A DNA stretch of 54,862 nt from Ignavibacteria bacterium RIFOXYB12_FULL_35_14 (GCA_001803045.1 MHAR01000008.1:1-54862); one strand, 5' to 3'; shown: positions 1 through 8,099, counted from the first letter of the stretch. Notes: generated by a model from the sequence alone, not told the origin. Numbers and translations: made by a program.

Positions 1-1
1 C

Positions 2-1624
2 TGGAAGCATCTGCCTCCTCCATTTGCTAAACTAGTCAACGGAAGTTATACGATGGATTTGCTAAATGCTGTTTTTAGAGATGCCCTAAACATAGATATC
101 CCAGCTGGAGCTAATCAATTGGAAGTACAAATATTTTCCGGACCTGGTGGTCCAAGTGCTTCACCAGCTTCAATTTGTTGGGTTACTGCCTCATTATCAG
201 CTCCTGTAACTTCTCTATTAGCCGAAGTAGGAGACAGAATATGGAAAGATATTAATAAAAACGGAATCCAAGATGATGGGGAATCAGGATTTGAAGGAAT
301 CACCGTTTGTCTATTTAAGTGTGATGGAACTTGGCTAAATATGTGCATGCAGACAGATGCTAATGGAAATTATTTATTTAAGGACCTTCCGCCAGGTAGT
401 TATAAAGTGGCAATGAATATTCCAGATAGCTGGTCATTATCACCGCAAAATGAAGGTGATGATGATGCAAAAGATTCCGATTTCGGTTCGACTGACATTA
501 ATCCAAGTTATACAGATTGCTTTGAGTTAAGTCCTGGAGAAAGTGACTTAACCTGGGATGCTGGCATATATCTAAAATCAATCACTCAATTAAACAAAAT
601 TGGTGACTTTGTTTGGCATGATAAAAATGTTAATGGAATACAAGATACTGGTGAGCCAGGAATTGCCGGCGTAAAAGTTGAATTGTTAAGCGGAAGTACA
701 GTCATAAATTCAACTACAACTGATGCTAATGATAAATATGAATTTAATGATCTCGCAAATGGTAATTATTGTGTTCGAGTAGCAGCATCAAACTATGAAA
801 GCGGTGGCGTATTCTTCAATACTGCACAAACTAAGTGGTATGCAACCAAGAAGAATCAAGGATCCAACGATGCTAAAGATAGTGATGCTTTAAAAAATGA
901 ATCCGTTTGTGTTGATTTGAACAATAACGATGATCTTACACTCGATTTTGGATTCTACAAAACATGTGTAAGTATTACTAAGTTAGCGGATAAACAAACA
1001 GCAAAACCAGGTGAATATATAAAATATACATTCATAGTTGAAAACTGCGGAGATATTACTTTAAGCGGTGGTGTTGACTTATATGATAAACTGCTCAATC
1101 CTACTGCACCACATAAAATTGCTAATATTACCCCAGTTTATCCTGGAACTTCAAAATCTATAACAAAAACTTATTGTGTAAAATCCAACGACTGTGGAGA
1201 TTTAGTTAACACTGTAAAAGCTGTTGGTCATCCAATTGATGGCTCTGCAAATGTTGAGTTTAGTGCTTCCGTAACCGTTAAAATTGATTGCACGAAGCCA
1301 GCTAAGTTAGGTGATAGAGTATGGTTAGATAAAGATAAAGATGGGATACAAGACTATGGTGAAGATGGAATTAAAAATGTTGTGGTTAAATTATACGATT
1401 GCAACGGGAACTATATTAAATCGACAACCACAGACTACTATGGAAAATACTACTTCAGCAATTTGACTCCTGGAGATTACAAAGTGAAATTCTTTGCTCC
1501 AACGGGTTATGTTTTCACAAAGCAAGATCAGGGTTCTAATGATGAAAAAGACTCTGATGCAGATCCAGCAACCGGTTTTACCAAATGTATTACATTAGGT
1601 TCCGGTGTCACGGATCTAAAATGA
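2..1624 (+). CDS. Secreted SdrD-B-like repeat protein, 5'-partial, ends at an in-frame TGA
   Basis: The frame is open from base 2, so the gene starts left of the window; the ATG at 53 is internal. The visible part has three SdrD-B-like domains, each with GD(R/F)(I/V)W.D....GIQD near its start and an NEGDDDAKDSD or NQGSNDAKDSD-type calcium-binding loop near its end. They lie at about 225-575, 600-960 and 1305 onwards. A DUF11-like domain (ITKLADKQTAKPGEYIKYTF) lies between the second and third. Such proteins are exported and act at or outside the cell surface as adhesins or matrix proteins. The first domain ends DLTWDAGIY. The third reads DLK, then TGA (1622-1624), then DAGLY, so the stop replaces the expected Trp. 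The frame then continues to 2050. Family assignment is strong; the ligand or role is unknown. Confidence 0.85.
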   Translation, partial: WKHLPPPFAKLVNGSYTMDLLNAVFRDALNIDIPAGANQLEVQIFSGPGGPSASPASICWVTASLSAPVTSLLAEVGDRIWKDINKNGIQDDGESGFEGITVCLFKCDGTWLNMCMQTDANGNYLFKDLPPGSYKVAMNIPDSWSLSPQNEGDDDAKDSDFGSTDINPSYTDCFELSPGESDLTWDAGIYLKSITQLNKIGDFVWHDKNVNGIQDTGEPGIAGVKVELLSGSTVINSTTTDANDKYEFNDLANGNYCVRVAASNYESGGVFFNTAQTKWYATKKNQGSNDAKDSDALKNESVCVDLNNNDDLTLDFGFYKTCVSITKLADKQTAKPGEYIKYTFIVENCGDITLSGGVDLYDKLLNPTAPHKIANITPVYPGTSKSITKTYCVKSNDCGDLVNTVKAVGHPIDGSANVEFSASVTVKIDCTKPAKLGDRVWLDKDKDGIQDYGEDGIKNVVVKLYDCNGNYIKSTTTDYYGKYYFSNLTPGDYKVKFFAPTGYVFTKQDQGSNDEKDSDADPATGFTKCITLGSGVTDLK

Positions 1625-2050
1625 GATGCTGGTCTTTATAAGTCCTCAACAGTTTGCACATACACTCTGGGTTATTGGAAAACACATTCTAAGTATGGTC
1701 CTGCTAATCCACGCAACTCAACTTGGGATCTAGTCGGTGCAAAAAAGGAAGATACTGATTTCTTCAAATCCGGAAAAACTTGGTATAAAGTATTTTGGAC
1801 AAGTCCGAGTGGTAATGTTTATTATAACCTCGCCCATCAATACATGGCTGCTAAGCTAAATGTATTAGCTGGTGCTTATGCTCCGATAGATGTTGCCAGT
1901 GCTATCACTGAAGCCGAAACATTATTTAATACTTATACACCTAACCAAGTTAAATATCTTTCATCAAGTAAAAAAGAAAAATTCCTTAAGCTTGCAGAAC
2001 TACTCGAAAAATATAATGAGGGCAAAATAGGTTCCGGACACTGCGATTAA
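1625..2050 (+). pseudogene. C-terminal continuation of the SdrD-B protein beyond the TGA
   Basis: This stretch is in the same frame as the upstream gene and has no stop until TAA at 2048-2050. It begins DAGLYKSSTVCTYTLGYWKTHS, completes the third SdrD-B domain and adds a C-terminal domain with the CTYTLGYWKTHS motif often seen at the end of such repeat proteins. An ATG at 1844 could give a 68-aa product, but it falls inside the domain and has no clear ribosome binding site, so a separate gene is unlikely. Either a recent TGG-to-TGA mutation split the gene, the TGA is read through, or the base is a sequencing or assembly error. The intact reading frame on both sides argues that the event is recent. 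Confidence 0.75.
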
Positions 2051-2068
2051 TAGTAACTTGATTTAAAT

Positions 2069-2099
2069 AAAGCGGCAACCCACAACTGCCGCTTTTTTT
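2069..2099 (+). terminator. Rho-independent terminator
   Basis: A perfect 9-bp stem AAAGCGGCA / TGCCGCTTT (2069-2077 and 2087-2095) with a 9-nt loop runs into a T tract. It lies 18 nt after the TAA at 2050. This supports 2050 as the true 3' end of the SdrD-B gene. Confidence 0.9.
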
Positions 2100-2188
2100 A
2101 TTCTTGCATTTGATTTAACTAAACCTGTTTTTATATTCCCACCAAAATTAATTCAGAAATCTTTACAAACCGCAAAAGGATTTTACAA

Positions 2189-3004
2189 ATGAATCAGAAT
2201 AAAGACCAGAAAATTTTATCTGCATATGAAAAAGCTGCTCAAGAGGGAATTGATTCAAGATGCATTCCACAGAAATTAGCTGGGACTGTTCCCGAACATG
2301 ACGATATCGTTTATCCGGCTTATCATCAATCTGATCACGAGACCTGGAAGACATTATATCAAAGGCAAATGGCGGCTTTACCAAACAGAGTTTGTGAAGA
2401 ATACGTAAATGGAGTTGACAGATTAAATTTTTCTCCTGATAGAATTCCTTCCCTAAAAGAACTCAGTCATATTTTTAATTTAACTACCGGATGGAAAGTT
2501 GCACGTGTACCGGGATTAATTCATGAACAGGATTTTTTTGGATTGCTGCACCGAAAAGTTTTTCCTTCAACAGACTACATAAGAGGGAAAGAGGAATTAG
2601 ACTACACTCCTGCACCCGATCTTTTCCACGATATGTTTGGTCACATGCCATTACTGACCGACCAAAACTTTGCTTCATTTTATCAAATGGTTGGTGAGGC
2701 AGCCCTAAGCGCAAAAGGAGAGACTCGAAAAGAGCTTGAAACTCTACATTGGTTCACAGTTGAATTTGGCCTCATCAAAAAATCGGAAGGTATGCGGATT
2801 TATGGTGCTGGAATTATTTCTTCAAAGGAAGAAATAAAACATGCACTTTCTGATAATGTTAAAGTTTACCCCTTCGATCCCGATCGTGTTGTTAAGCAAG
2901 AATATGATGTTTGGCATCTGCAGCCGATTCTCTTTGCCATTGATTCTTTTCAACAACTTGAGGATGGTTTTAGAACTTGGACAAAGAAGCAAGGATTGAT
3001 ATAG
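2189..3004 (+). CDS. phhA: Phenylalanine 4-monooxygenase (aromatic amino acid hydroxylase)
   Basis: This enzyme hydroxylates phenylalanine to tyrosine with O2, non-haem iron and a tetrahydropterin cofactor. The 271-aa protein carries the family signature PDLFHDMFGHMP, giving iron ligands His147 and His152, and the third ligand Glu192 in WFTVEFGL. Its length fits the bacterial single-domain form without an ACT regulatory domain. The start follows an AAAGGA-like site. A possible Bacteroidota-type promoter, TTTG-N19-TATATTCC, lies at 2109-2139. The pterin genes at 4.0-6.4 kb probably supply the cofactor. A pterin-4a-carbinolamine dehydratase, needed to recycle it, is not in the window. Confidence 0.95.
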   Translation: MNQNKDQKILSAYEKAAQEGIDSRCIPQKLAGTVPEHDDIVYPAYHQSDHETWKTLYQRQMAALPNRVCEEYVNGVDRLNFSPDRIPSLKELSHIFNLTTGWKVARVPGLIHEQDFFGLLHRKVFPSTDYIRGKEELDYTPAPDLFHDMFGHMPLLTDQNFASFYQMVGEAALSAKGETRKELETLHWFTVEFGLIKKSEGMRIYGAGIISSKEEIKHALSDNVKVYPFDPDRVVKQEYDVWHLQPILFAIDSFQQLEDGFRTWTKKQGLI

Positions 3005-3172
3005 CAGCAATCATTTGTAGTTATAAACATTTCAGAAATCTCCAGTTAATTATTGAACTTTAAAGCATTTCATTTGTTTAACAATCTAGTGTTTCTTGAA
3101 TGTACCGAGGCAATTCATTAAGTTTTCACTGTATCATTCAACCAGTAATTATTTAGGAGTTTTACTATCCAA

Positions 3173-3501
3173 ATGTCGGAGATACTAAAGTGATCAAACC
3201 CATCCCACGGTGAGAAGCTAAGCAATATTTCGAAAATGAATCCTCATTAAAATTAATTGACGTTAATGAGCTGCGGGAATGTTAGCTTGTAAAACTGGAG
3301 AACTCCCAATTAATTTCTTTGAGAGGTTTAACAAATCATTTGAAGAAGTTTAAACCAAACAATTCATTCTTAATTTATTGCCATCATGGTTCACGGAGTT
3401 TTTATGCTTGTACATATTTGCTTCAACAAGGATTTAAAGAAATTTATAATTGGGAAGGCAGAATTGATGCATGGTTAAAAAAGTTGATAAATCAATTCTG
3501 A
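3173..3501 (+). pseudogene. Decayed rhodanese-like sulfurtransferase
   Basis: The C-terminal half (ATG 3319 to TGA 3501) is a normal rhodanese end, with the active-site loop YCHHGSRS and then GFKEIYNWEGRIDAW. The same frame upstream gives VIKPIPR, stop, EAKQYFENESSLKLIDVNELREC, stop, LVKLENSQLISLRG, which matches the N-terminal half but has stops at 3211-3213 (TGA) and 3283-3285 (TAG). The natural start, ATG 3173 with AGGAG at 3155-3159, is in another frame, so at least one frameshift (near 3190) and two nonsense changes have occurred. The internal start at 3319 would make a 60-aa half domain lacking the first strands, which is unlikely to fold. Confidence 0.8.
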
Positions 3502-3546
3502 AATATTAAAAAATAATTTTTAGTCTTAATTCAGAAAGGTTTAATT

Positions 3547-4005
3547 ATGTTAGTAGAAGGTAAAGAAGCTCCAAGTTTTAAACTTAAAGATCAACATGGG
3601 GAGGTTATATCACTTGATTCTTTAAAAGGAAAAAATGTTGTACTTTATTTTTATCCAAAAGACGATACATCGGGATGCACTAAAGAGTCTTGCAATTTTC
3701 GTGATGAATTACCCAAGTTCTCCAAGTTTAATGCGGTAATACTTGGTGTCAGTCCGGATTCAGTTGAATCACATAAAAAGTTTGCGGAAAAATATAAATT
3801 AACTTTCAGCTTGCTAAGTGATGAGAAAAAAGAAGTGTTAAAAAAATATGGTGTTTGGCAGGAAAAAAGCATGTATGGTAAAAAATATATGGGAGTAGTT
3901 AGAACTACTTTCGTTATCAATGAAAAAGGAATGATTAAAAAGATTTTTCCGAAAGTGAAAGTTGATGATCACAACAAAGAAGTAATAGAAGCATTGAAAG
4001 CATAA
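3547..4005 (+). CDS. bcp: Thioredoxin-dependent peroxiredoxin, BCP/PrxQ type
   Basis: This cytoplasmic thiol peroxidase reduces H2O2 and organic hydroperoxides using thioredoxin. The 152-aa protein has the AhpC/TSA fold motifs: YFYPKDDTSGCTKESC places the peroxidatic Cys44 and, five residues on, the resolving Cys49, the spacing typical of BCP. GVSPDSVESHKKFAEKY and VVRTTFVINEKG complete the family pattern. The ribosome binding site is AAAGG at about 3535. It ends 3 nt before the pterin synthase start, so it is probably co-transcribed with the pterin genes. Confidence 0.95.
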   Translation: MLVEGKEAPSFKLKDQHGEVISLDSLKGKNVVLYFYPKDDTSGCTKESCNFRDELPKFSKFNAVILGVSPDSVESHKKFAEKYKLTFSLLSDEKKEVLKKYGVWQEKSMYGKKYMGVVRTTFVINEKGMIKKIFPKVKVDDHNKEVIEALKA

Positions 4006-4008
4006 ATT

Positions 4009-4416
4009 ATGGTATATATTACGAGACGCGAAACTTTCTCCGCAGCGCATAGACTTTTCAATCCAATATTTTCAAATGAAGAAAACGAAAAAAATTTTGG
4101 GAAGTGCAGTAATCCCAATTGGCATGGACATAATTACGTACTTGAAGTTGTGATTGCGGGTGAACCAAATCCTGAAACAGGATTTGTTCTAAATATCGCT
4201 GACCTAAAAGAAATAATAGAGTATAACGTGTTATCACAGGTTGATCATAAAAATTTGAATACGGAGACTGATTTTATGAGCGGAATAATTCCGTCAACGG
4301 AGAATCTTACAATTGCAATTTGGAAAGTTCTGGTTGATAAAATTCCCAACGGAAAATTATACGCGGTTAAGTTATCAGAAACAGAAAATAATTTTTTTGA
4401 ATACCGAGGAGAATGA
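4009..4416 (+). CDS. 6-pyruvoyl-tetrahydropterin synthase (PTPS/QueD family)
   Basis: PTPS converts 7,8-dihydroneopterin triphosphate to 6-pyruvoyl-tetrahydropterin. Zinc ligands are His14 (FSAAHRL), His39 and His41 (NWHGHNY). The catalytic Cys33 lies in [14 protein letters not shown], Asp79-His80 in VDHKNL and substrate-binding Glu124 in KLSETENN. This arrangement resembles the animal PTPS more than the queuosine enzyme QueD. No queC, queE or queF is nearby, and folE and two reductases follow directly, which favours biopterin over queuosine synthesis. The stop (4414-4416) overlaps an ATG at 4413. A general annotation might read 6-carboxytetrahydropterin synthase; the context argues for the PTPS reaction. 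Confidence 0.88.
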   Translation: MVYITRRETFSAAHRLFNPIFSNEENEKNFGKCSNPNWHGHNYVLEVVIAGEPNPETGFVLNIADLKEIIEYNVLSQVDHKNLNTETDFMSGIIPSTENLTIAIWKVLVDKIPNGKLYAVKLSETENNFFEYRGE

Positions 4417-4418
4417 AA

Positions 4419-4988
4419 ATGAATAAAGTAAAAGTTCAAAAATTCATTATTGACTTGCTGACAGAATTAGGTGAAGATACTAAGAGAGAAGGATTGAGAA
4501 ACACACCAAAGCGTGTTACTAAAGCATACGAATTCTTAACGACTGGTTACAAAGTAAATATTAAAAAGCTTTTGAATGATGCAATCTTCAATGAAAAGTA
4601 TGATGAAATGGTATTAGTAAAAAACATTGACTTCTACAGTCTTTGCGAACATCATCTGCTTCCGTTTTATGGGAAAGTTCATGTGGCATATATTCCTGAT
4701 GGAAAGATTGTCGGATTAAGTAAAATTCCTAGAATTGTAGATATGTTTTCTCGCAGGTTGCAAGTTCAGGAGAGAATGACGCAGCAGATTGCAGATACAA
4801 TCGATAAATTTTTGCAACCGAAAGGTGTAGCTGTTGTTTCGGAAGCTTTTCACATGTGCATGATGATGCGAGGTGTTGAAAAACAAAATTCATCTGCTAC
4901 CACAAGCGCTGTCCACGGAGTTTTTAAGGATGATGCACGTACGCGCACAGAATTTCTTGAATTAATAGCTCACAAAAATTTACAATGA
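4419..4988 (+). CDS. folE: GTP cyclohydrolase I
   Basis: FolE opens GTP to 7,8-dihydroneopterin triphosphate, the entry step to folate and biopterin. Motifs are [20 protein letters not shown], with zinc ligands Cys and His in CEHH, the later zinc Cys in [12 protein letters not shown], and the substrate loop [20 protein letters not shown]. Two in-frame ATGs exist. The one at 4413 sits 1 nt from the AGGAG at 4407-4411 and is too close. The one at 4419 is 7 nt away and gives MNKVKV (189 aa), so I chose 4419. The stop overlaps the next gene's ATG (ATGA, 4985-4988), indicating translational coupling. Confidence 0.95.
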   Translation: MNKVKVQKFIIDLLTELGEDTKREGLRNTPKRVTKAYEFLTTGYKVNIKKLLNDAIFNEKYDEMVLVKNIDFYSLCEHHLLPFYGKVHVAYIPDGKIVGLSKIPRIVDMFSRRLQVQERMTQQIADTIDKFLQPKGVAVVSEAFHMCMMMRGVEKQNSSATTSAVHGVFKDDARTRTEFLELIAHKNLQ

Positions 4989-5698
4989 AAAATCAACCAA
5001 ACGGAATTTGGATCACCGGTGCAAGTTCCGGAATAGGCAAAGCTGCAGCTAAGGAATTTGCGAGAACAGGTTCTAAAGTTTTTGTTTCATCTAGAAGAAA
5101 ATCCGAACTCGAGCGTTTGAACACTGAACTGAATAATGAAAATCTTTCCGTGGAAATTTTTCCTTGCAACATTGCTTCTTCTTCAAATGTCAATCAAACT
5201 ACTAAGAAAATTTTAGCGATAAATAACATAGATTGCCTTATCAACAATGCAGGTATCACTTCATTCAAGCTGGCTGAAGAAAATTCAATAAATGAAATTG
5301 ATGACATAATTAGCACAAATCTTTTAGGTCCTATCTATTCAATAAAAAGTGTTCTTCCTTCTATGATAAAACAAGGCGGAGGAACAATTATTAATATTCT
5401 TTCCGTAGTAACCAAAAAAGTGTTTTCCCAAAGCAGTGCTTACTCAGCATCTAAACATGGATTGATCGGTTATACAAATTCTCTTCGTGAAGAAGTTAGG
5501 AAACATAATGTTAGAATAATCAATGTTATTCCTGGAGCGACACAAACTCCAATGTGGAATTCTGAAGTAAGAGAAAAATACGGTGATAGAATGATGACAC
5601 CCGAAGAAATTGCTCAAGTAATTGTTTGGCTTTACTTGCAAAAGGGGAATCTTGTTACCGAGGAAATTGTTCTAAGACCAATATTAGGAGATTTATAA
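4985..5698 (+). CDS. Short-chain dehydrogenase, probable sepiapterin reductase
   Basis: This is a 237-aa classical SDR. The NADP-binding motif TGASSGIG starts at residue 11, NNAG is at 87-90, and the catalytic residues are Ser140, Tyr153 and Lys157 (SAYSASK). The C-terminal part ([29 protein letters not shown]) closely resembles what I recall of the sepiapterin reductase of Chlorobium tepidum. It is translationally coupled to folE. Sepiapterin reductase would reduce the 6-pyruvoyl side chain to give tetrahydrobiopterin. SDR membership is certain; the substrate is inferred from position and C-terminal motifs. Confidence 0.8.
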   Translation: MKNQPNGIWITGASSGIGKAAAKEFARTGSKVFVSSRRKSELERLNTELNNENLSVEIFPCNIASSSNVNQTTKKILAINNIDCLINNAGITSFKLAEENSINEIDDIISTNLLGPIYSIKSVLPSMIKQGGGTIINILSVVTKKVFSQSSAYSASKHGLIGYTNSLREEVRKHNVRIINVIPGATQTPMWNSEVREKYGDRMMTPEEIAQVIVWLYLQKGNLVTEEIVLRPILGDL

Positions 5699-6409
5699 AT
5701 GGTGCAAAAATATGTTACGATTGTTACCGGTGCAAGCAGAGGAATTGGCAAAGGAATTGCTCTCAGATTAGCAAAAGAAGGGCATGAACTAATGCTTTTT
5801 GGAAGAGATAAAACTGCTCTTGAAAAGGTTAATAAAGAAGTTCGAGTATTAGGTGTTAAGACGGAAATGTTTTTAGGCGATGCAGTGGATCCAAAATTTG
5901 TTAATGAATCAGTAAGCGACATTATTAAAACTTATGGCAGAGTTGATCACTTGATCAACAATGCAGGAATGGGAATTCTGAAGAAATTTGTTGATTCAAA
6001 TTTGGATGAGTTTAAAAAGCAGATTGACGTAAATCTTTATGGAGTGTACAACTTTACAAAGGCAGTGATTGATAATATGATAGCAAATCGTAAAGGATCA
6101 ATCATCAATATTTCTTCTCTTGCAGGAAAAAACGCTTTTGTTGGAGGGACAATATACGGCGCAACTAAGCATGCATTGATGGGCTTCACAAAATCTTTAA
6201 TGCTGGAAGTGAGAGAATATAATATTAGAGTTGCAGCAATTTGCCCCGGTTCGGTAAACACCGACTTTTTTATTGATAAAGATATTAAACCTGATTTAGA
6301 TAGAATTCTTCGTCCTGAAGATGTCGCAGAAGCAGTTGTAACAATTATAAATTTACCAATTCGTGCTTTAATAAGTGAAATTGATATAAGACCAACAAAT
6401 CCAAAATAA
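5699..6409 (+). CDS. Short-chain dehydrogenase, second reductase of the pterin cluster
   Basis: This is a 236-aa classical SDR: TGASRGIG at residues 10-17, NNAG at 87-90, Ser140, Tyr153 and Lys157 (YGATKHA). It starts at the base after the previous stop, so the two reductases are tightly linked. In vertebrates the side-chain reduction of 6-pyruvoyl-tetrahydropterin can be shared by two reductases, and a second SDR here could do a partial reduction or make a different pterin such as a stereoisomer. It lacks the PMW / EEIVLRP C-terminus of its neighbour. It may instead be a general 3-ketoacyl reductase-like enzyme; the exact substrate is unknown. Confidence 0.78.
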   Translation: MVQKYVTIVTGASRGIGKGIALRLAKEGHELMLFGRDKTALEKVNKEVRVLGVKTEMFLGDAVDPKFVNESVSDIIKTYGRVDHLINNAGMGILKKFVDSNLDEFKKQIDVNLYGVYNFTKAVIDNMIANRKGSIINISSLAGKNAFVGGTIYGATKHALMGFTKSLMLEVREYNIRVAAICPGSVNTDFFIDKDIKPDLDRILRPEDVAEAVVTIINLPIRALISEIDIRPTNPK

Positions 6410-6433
6410 GCTCCATTTTCTTTCTTTAATTAG

Positions 6434-6484
6434 AGATATGCCAGATTTTTATTAACTACTGGCGGACCGAAATCTGGCATATCT
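6434..6484. repeat. 15-bp perfect inverted repeat between converging genes
   Basis: The arms AGATATGCCAGATTT (6434-6448) and AAATCTGGCATATCT (6470-6484) are perfectly complementary, with a 21-nt loop. The element lies between the end of the plus-strand reductase (6409) and the end of the minus-strand gene (6492). It may serve as a bidirectional terminator, although neither side has a proper T tract. It could also be a small mobile palindrome. Confidence 0.65.
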
Positions 6485-6491
6485 AATAAGT

Positions 6492-7052
6492 TTAAATCTC
6501 ATCACTCTCAATTTCAACTTCAACATCTTTTTCAATTTCATCCATATCCGGTGGGCAGGGTAATATATTATGCATCTTCTCTCGAAACATACGCATTCCA
6601 TCCCTAAAACCATCCATATCAAATTTGAACCTGAAATCACGTTCCCGCTTTTCCATAAATAATTTTTTCTGTTTTTCATCAAGCAAGGAGTATTTGTCCA
6701 TTTTCAATTTAGCTTTTTCCATTTGAATTTTATTCTCTGCCTGTATAATTTCTTCTTCTGCAGATAGGTAATCATTTTTACTGAAGTTCCCTTTTCTGAT
6801 AAGCTCACGCTTCATCAATTTGCTTTTTTCGAGTTCCGCACGAAGGTCAATCATTTTTTTCTCAAATTGCAAATCAAGGTCTTCAAATTGCTTCTCTTGG
6901 TGTTCAGAAAGTTTTAAGTCATTTTTCATCTCCCATTTGAATGGGCTCTCTTTCTTGAATTTGAAAACCTTTTCCTCTTGAGCTAATGAAAATGATGAAC
7001 ATAGTACTAAAACGCTGAGAAAGAACAGTAAATGAAGTTTTGTTTTGAACAT
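6492..7052 (-). CDS. Secreted Spy/CpxP-like helical protein
   Basis: The 186-aa protein starts with a signal peptide (LHLLFFLSVLVLCSSFSLAQ) and the rest is charged and helical. A central LKLSEHQEKQFEDLDLQFEK..IDLRAELEK..L stretch is typical of the Spy/CpxP (LTXXQ) periplasmic family, whose members act as small chaperones or metal/stress sensors. The C-terminus is acidic (EIEKDVEVEIESDE). AGGAG lies 6 nt before the ATG. It shares layout with the proteins at 7480-7965 and 9258-9734, all next to an ECF sigma factor, so a role in envelope stress is likely but inferred. Confidence 0.75.
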   Translation of the reverse strand: MFKTKLHLLFFLSVLVLCSSFSLAQEEKVFKFKKESPFKWEMKNDLKLSEHQEKQFEDLDLQFEKKMIDLRAELEKSKLMKRELIRKGNFSKNDYLSAEEEIIQAENKIQMEKAKLKMDKYSLLDEKQKKLFMEKRERDFRFKFDMDGFRDGMRMFREKMHNILPCPPDMDEIEKDVEVEIESDEI

Positions 7053-7197
7053 AAAAGCTCCTGTTAATTTTTAATATTAAGACGCTGAGCAAAGTAGAAG
7101 GTTCCCCGATACGCTCCAAAGTTGCAAGTAACCTAAATTCTGAATTTTTATATTTATCGAATAAAGCAATAAGGTTTTACATACCCATTTTGGAATA

Positions 7198-7476
7198 TTA
7201 CTGAGGATTAATAAAATAGGAGTAAGGTTTTTTAGTCATCCCAATCAAAGTATAGTTCTTCACTTGTAAAAATCGCTTTGAATATTCATCGACAATAATT
7301 CTAGAAATATTATCTAAGAATAAAATCTTAGCAGCAGAGACAAATGCGTTCTTTATCAACCTTATTTGCTTATTATCAATTAGTAAAATTTTACTTTTAA
7401 ATATATTTTTAATATAGAATGAAACAAAAAAGCCGGTGTTTAGCCGGCTATGAAATGGATATAATTTGTTTGGTAA
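7198..7476 (-). pseudogene. Possible remnant of an ABC-transporter ATPase C-terminal part
   Basis: On the minus strand a frame of about 93 codons is open between stops, with no usable start. Its translation contains KQIRLIKNAFVSAAKILFLD, which lines up with the end of the ABC signature and the Walker B strand (.QR.ALARAFVS.PKILFLDEP). DEYSKRFLQVKNYTLIGMTK follows, resembling the stretch from the D-loop to the H-loop, where His is replaced by Lys. The Walker B Glu is replaced by Asn. The terminator of the next gene lies inside it. The match is by eye only and the identity is tentative. Confidence 0.3.
7425..7449 (-). terminator. Rho-independent terminator of the 7480-7965 gene
   Basis: Read on the minus strand, AGCCGG (7449-7444), a 7-nt loop and CCGGCT (7436-7431) form a GC-rich hairpin followed by six T (7430-7425). 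It lies 31 nt beyond the stop at 7480. Confidence 0.88.
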
Positions 7477-7479
7477 TTA

Positions 7480-7965
7480 TTACCAGTGAATTCTTTTTCT
7501 TTCACGGTATTGGGGACAATCAAAGTCGCAGCCGCCCCATCCTTTTCTGTTAAAATATTTCTGTCTTTTTTCAAATTGCTTTTCCTTTGCTAATATCTTT
7601 CTCTGATCTTTATTCATTAAATCAAGAATATCCATTCTATGGTTTGCAGCAGCTAATTTGATATCCTCTCGAAGCTTTGTCATTTTATTATGTGCTGCGA
7701 GATATTCACTTCTGGTGAAGTCATCTTTACTCATAACTTCTCTCAATTCTATCCTCGCTTTTTCTAACTTTGCTTTTAGATCAACCATGGATTTTTGATG
7801 TTCGATGCGTAATTTTTCAACTTGGTCTTTCTGTCCATCGGTTAGATTGAGCTGGCTTTCGAGTCTTTTCAGGTTCCAGCCCTCTCCAGGTTGTGAAAAG
7901 GTTAATGGCGAAAGAAAAGCTATCGAGAGAACGACTAGCATTGCTTTTTTTACTATGTTTTGCAT
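7480..7965 (-). CDS. Secreted Spy/CpxP-like protein
   Basis: The 161-aa protein has a signal peptide (KKAMLVVLSIAFLSPLTFSQ) and a helical core beginning LESQLNLTDGQKDQVEKLR, the LTXXQ-type motif of Spy/CpxP proteins. Second and third helices follow (MVDLKAKLEKARIELREVMS; LMNKDQRKILAKEK). The C-terminus carries GWGGCDFDC, a possible metal or disulfide site. A strong AGGAGGT lies 6 nt before the ATG, and the gene ends in its own hairpin terminator. It is divergent from the ECF sigma gene at 8100, which suggests a shared regulatory region. Function as a periplasmic stress or metal-binding chaperone is inferred from the family. Confidence 0.8.
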   Translation of the reverse strand: MQNIVKKAMLVVLSIAFLSPLTFSQPGEGWNLKRLESQLNLTDGQKDQVEKLRIEHQKSMVDLKAKLEKARIELREVMSKDDFTRSEYLAAHNKMTKLREDIKLAAANHRMDILDLMNKDQRKILAKEKQFEKRQKYFNRKGWGGCDFDCPQYRERKRIHW

Positions 7966-8099
7966 TTTGTACCTCCTATTGGTTTTAGATTTTAACTTTT
8001 CACAAATTTGACAATAAAAAAATTCCTTTGGTTTAAAACATAGTATATTAAACCTGCTCTTAGTAAATATTGTCGAATTATTAAAGATAAATACTGTTA

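Noticed and set aside
1-2050. UGA read as Trp in this organism
   Set aside because: Trp codons elsewhere are TGG and many genes (folE, leuB's neighbour ilvC, hemH) end in TGA, so the standard bacterial code applies. The 1622 TGA is an isolated case.
1844-2050. Separate 68-aa gene starting at ATG 1844
   Set aside because: It lies in the frame of the interrupted SdrD-B protein, within its C-terminal domain, with no ribosome binding site of its own.
4009-4416. QueD of queuosine synthesis
   Set aside because: The catalytic layout is like PTPS and the neighbours are folE and reductases rather than queC, queE or queF; the QueD reaction is still possible but less likely.
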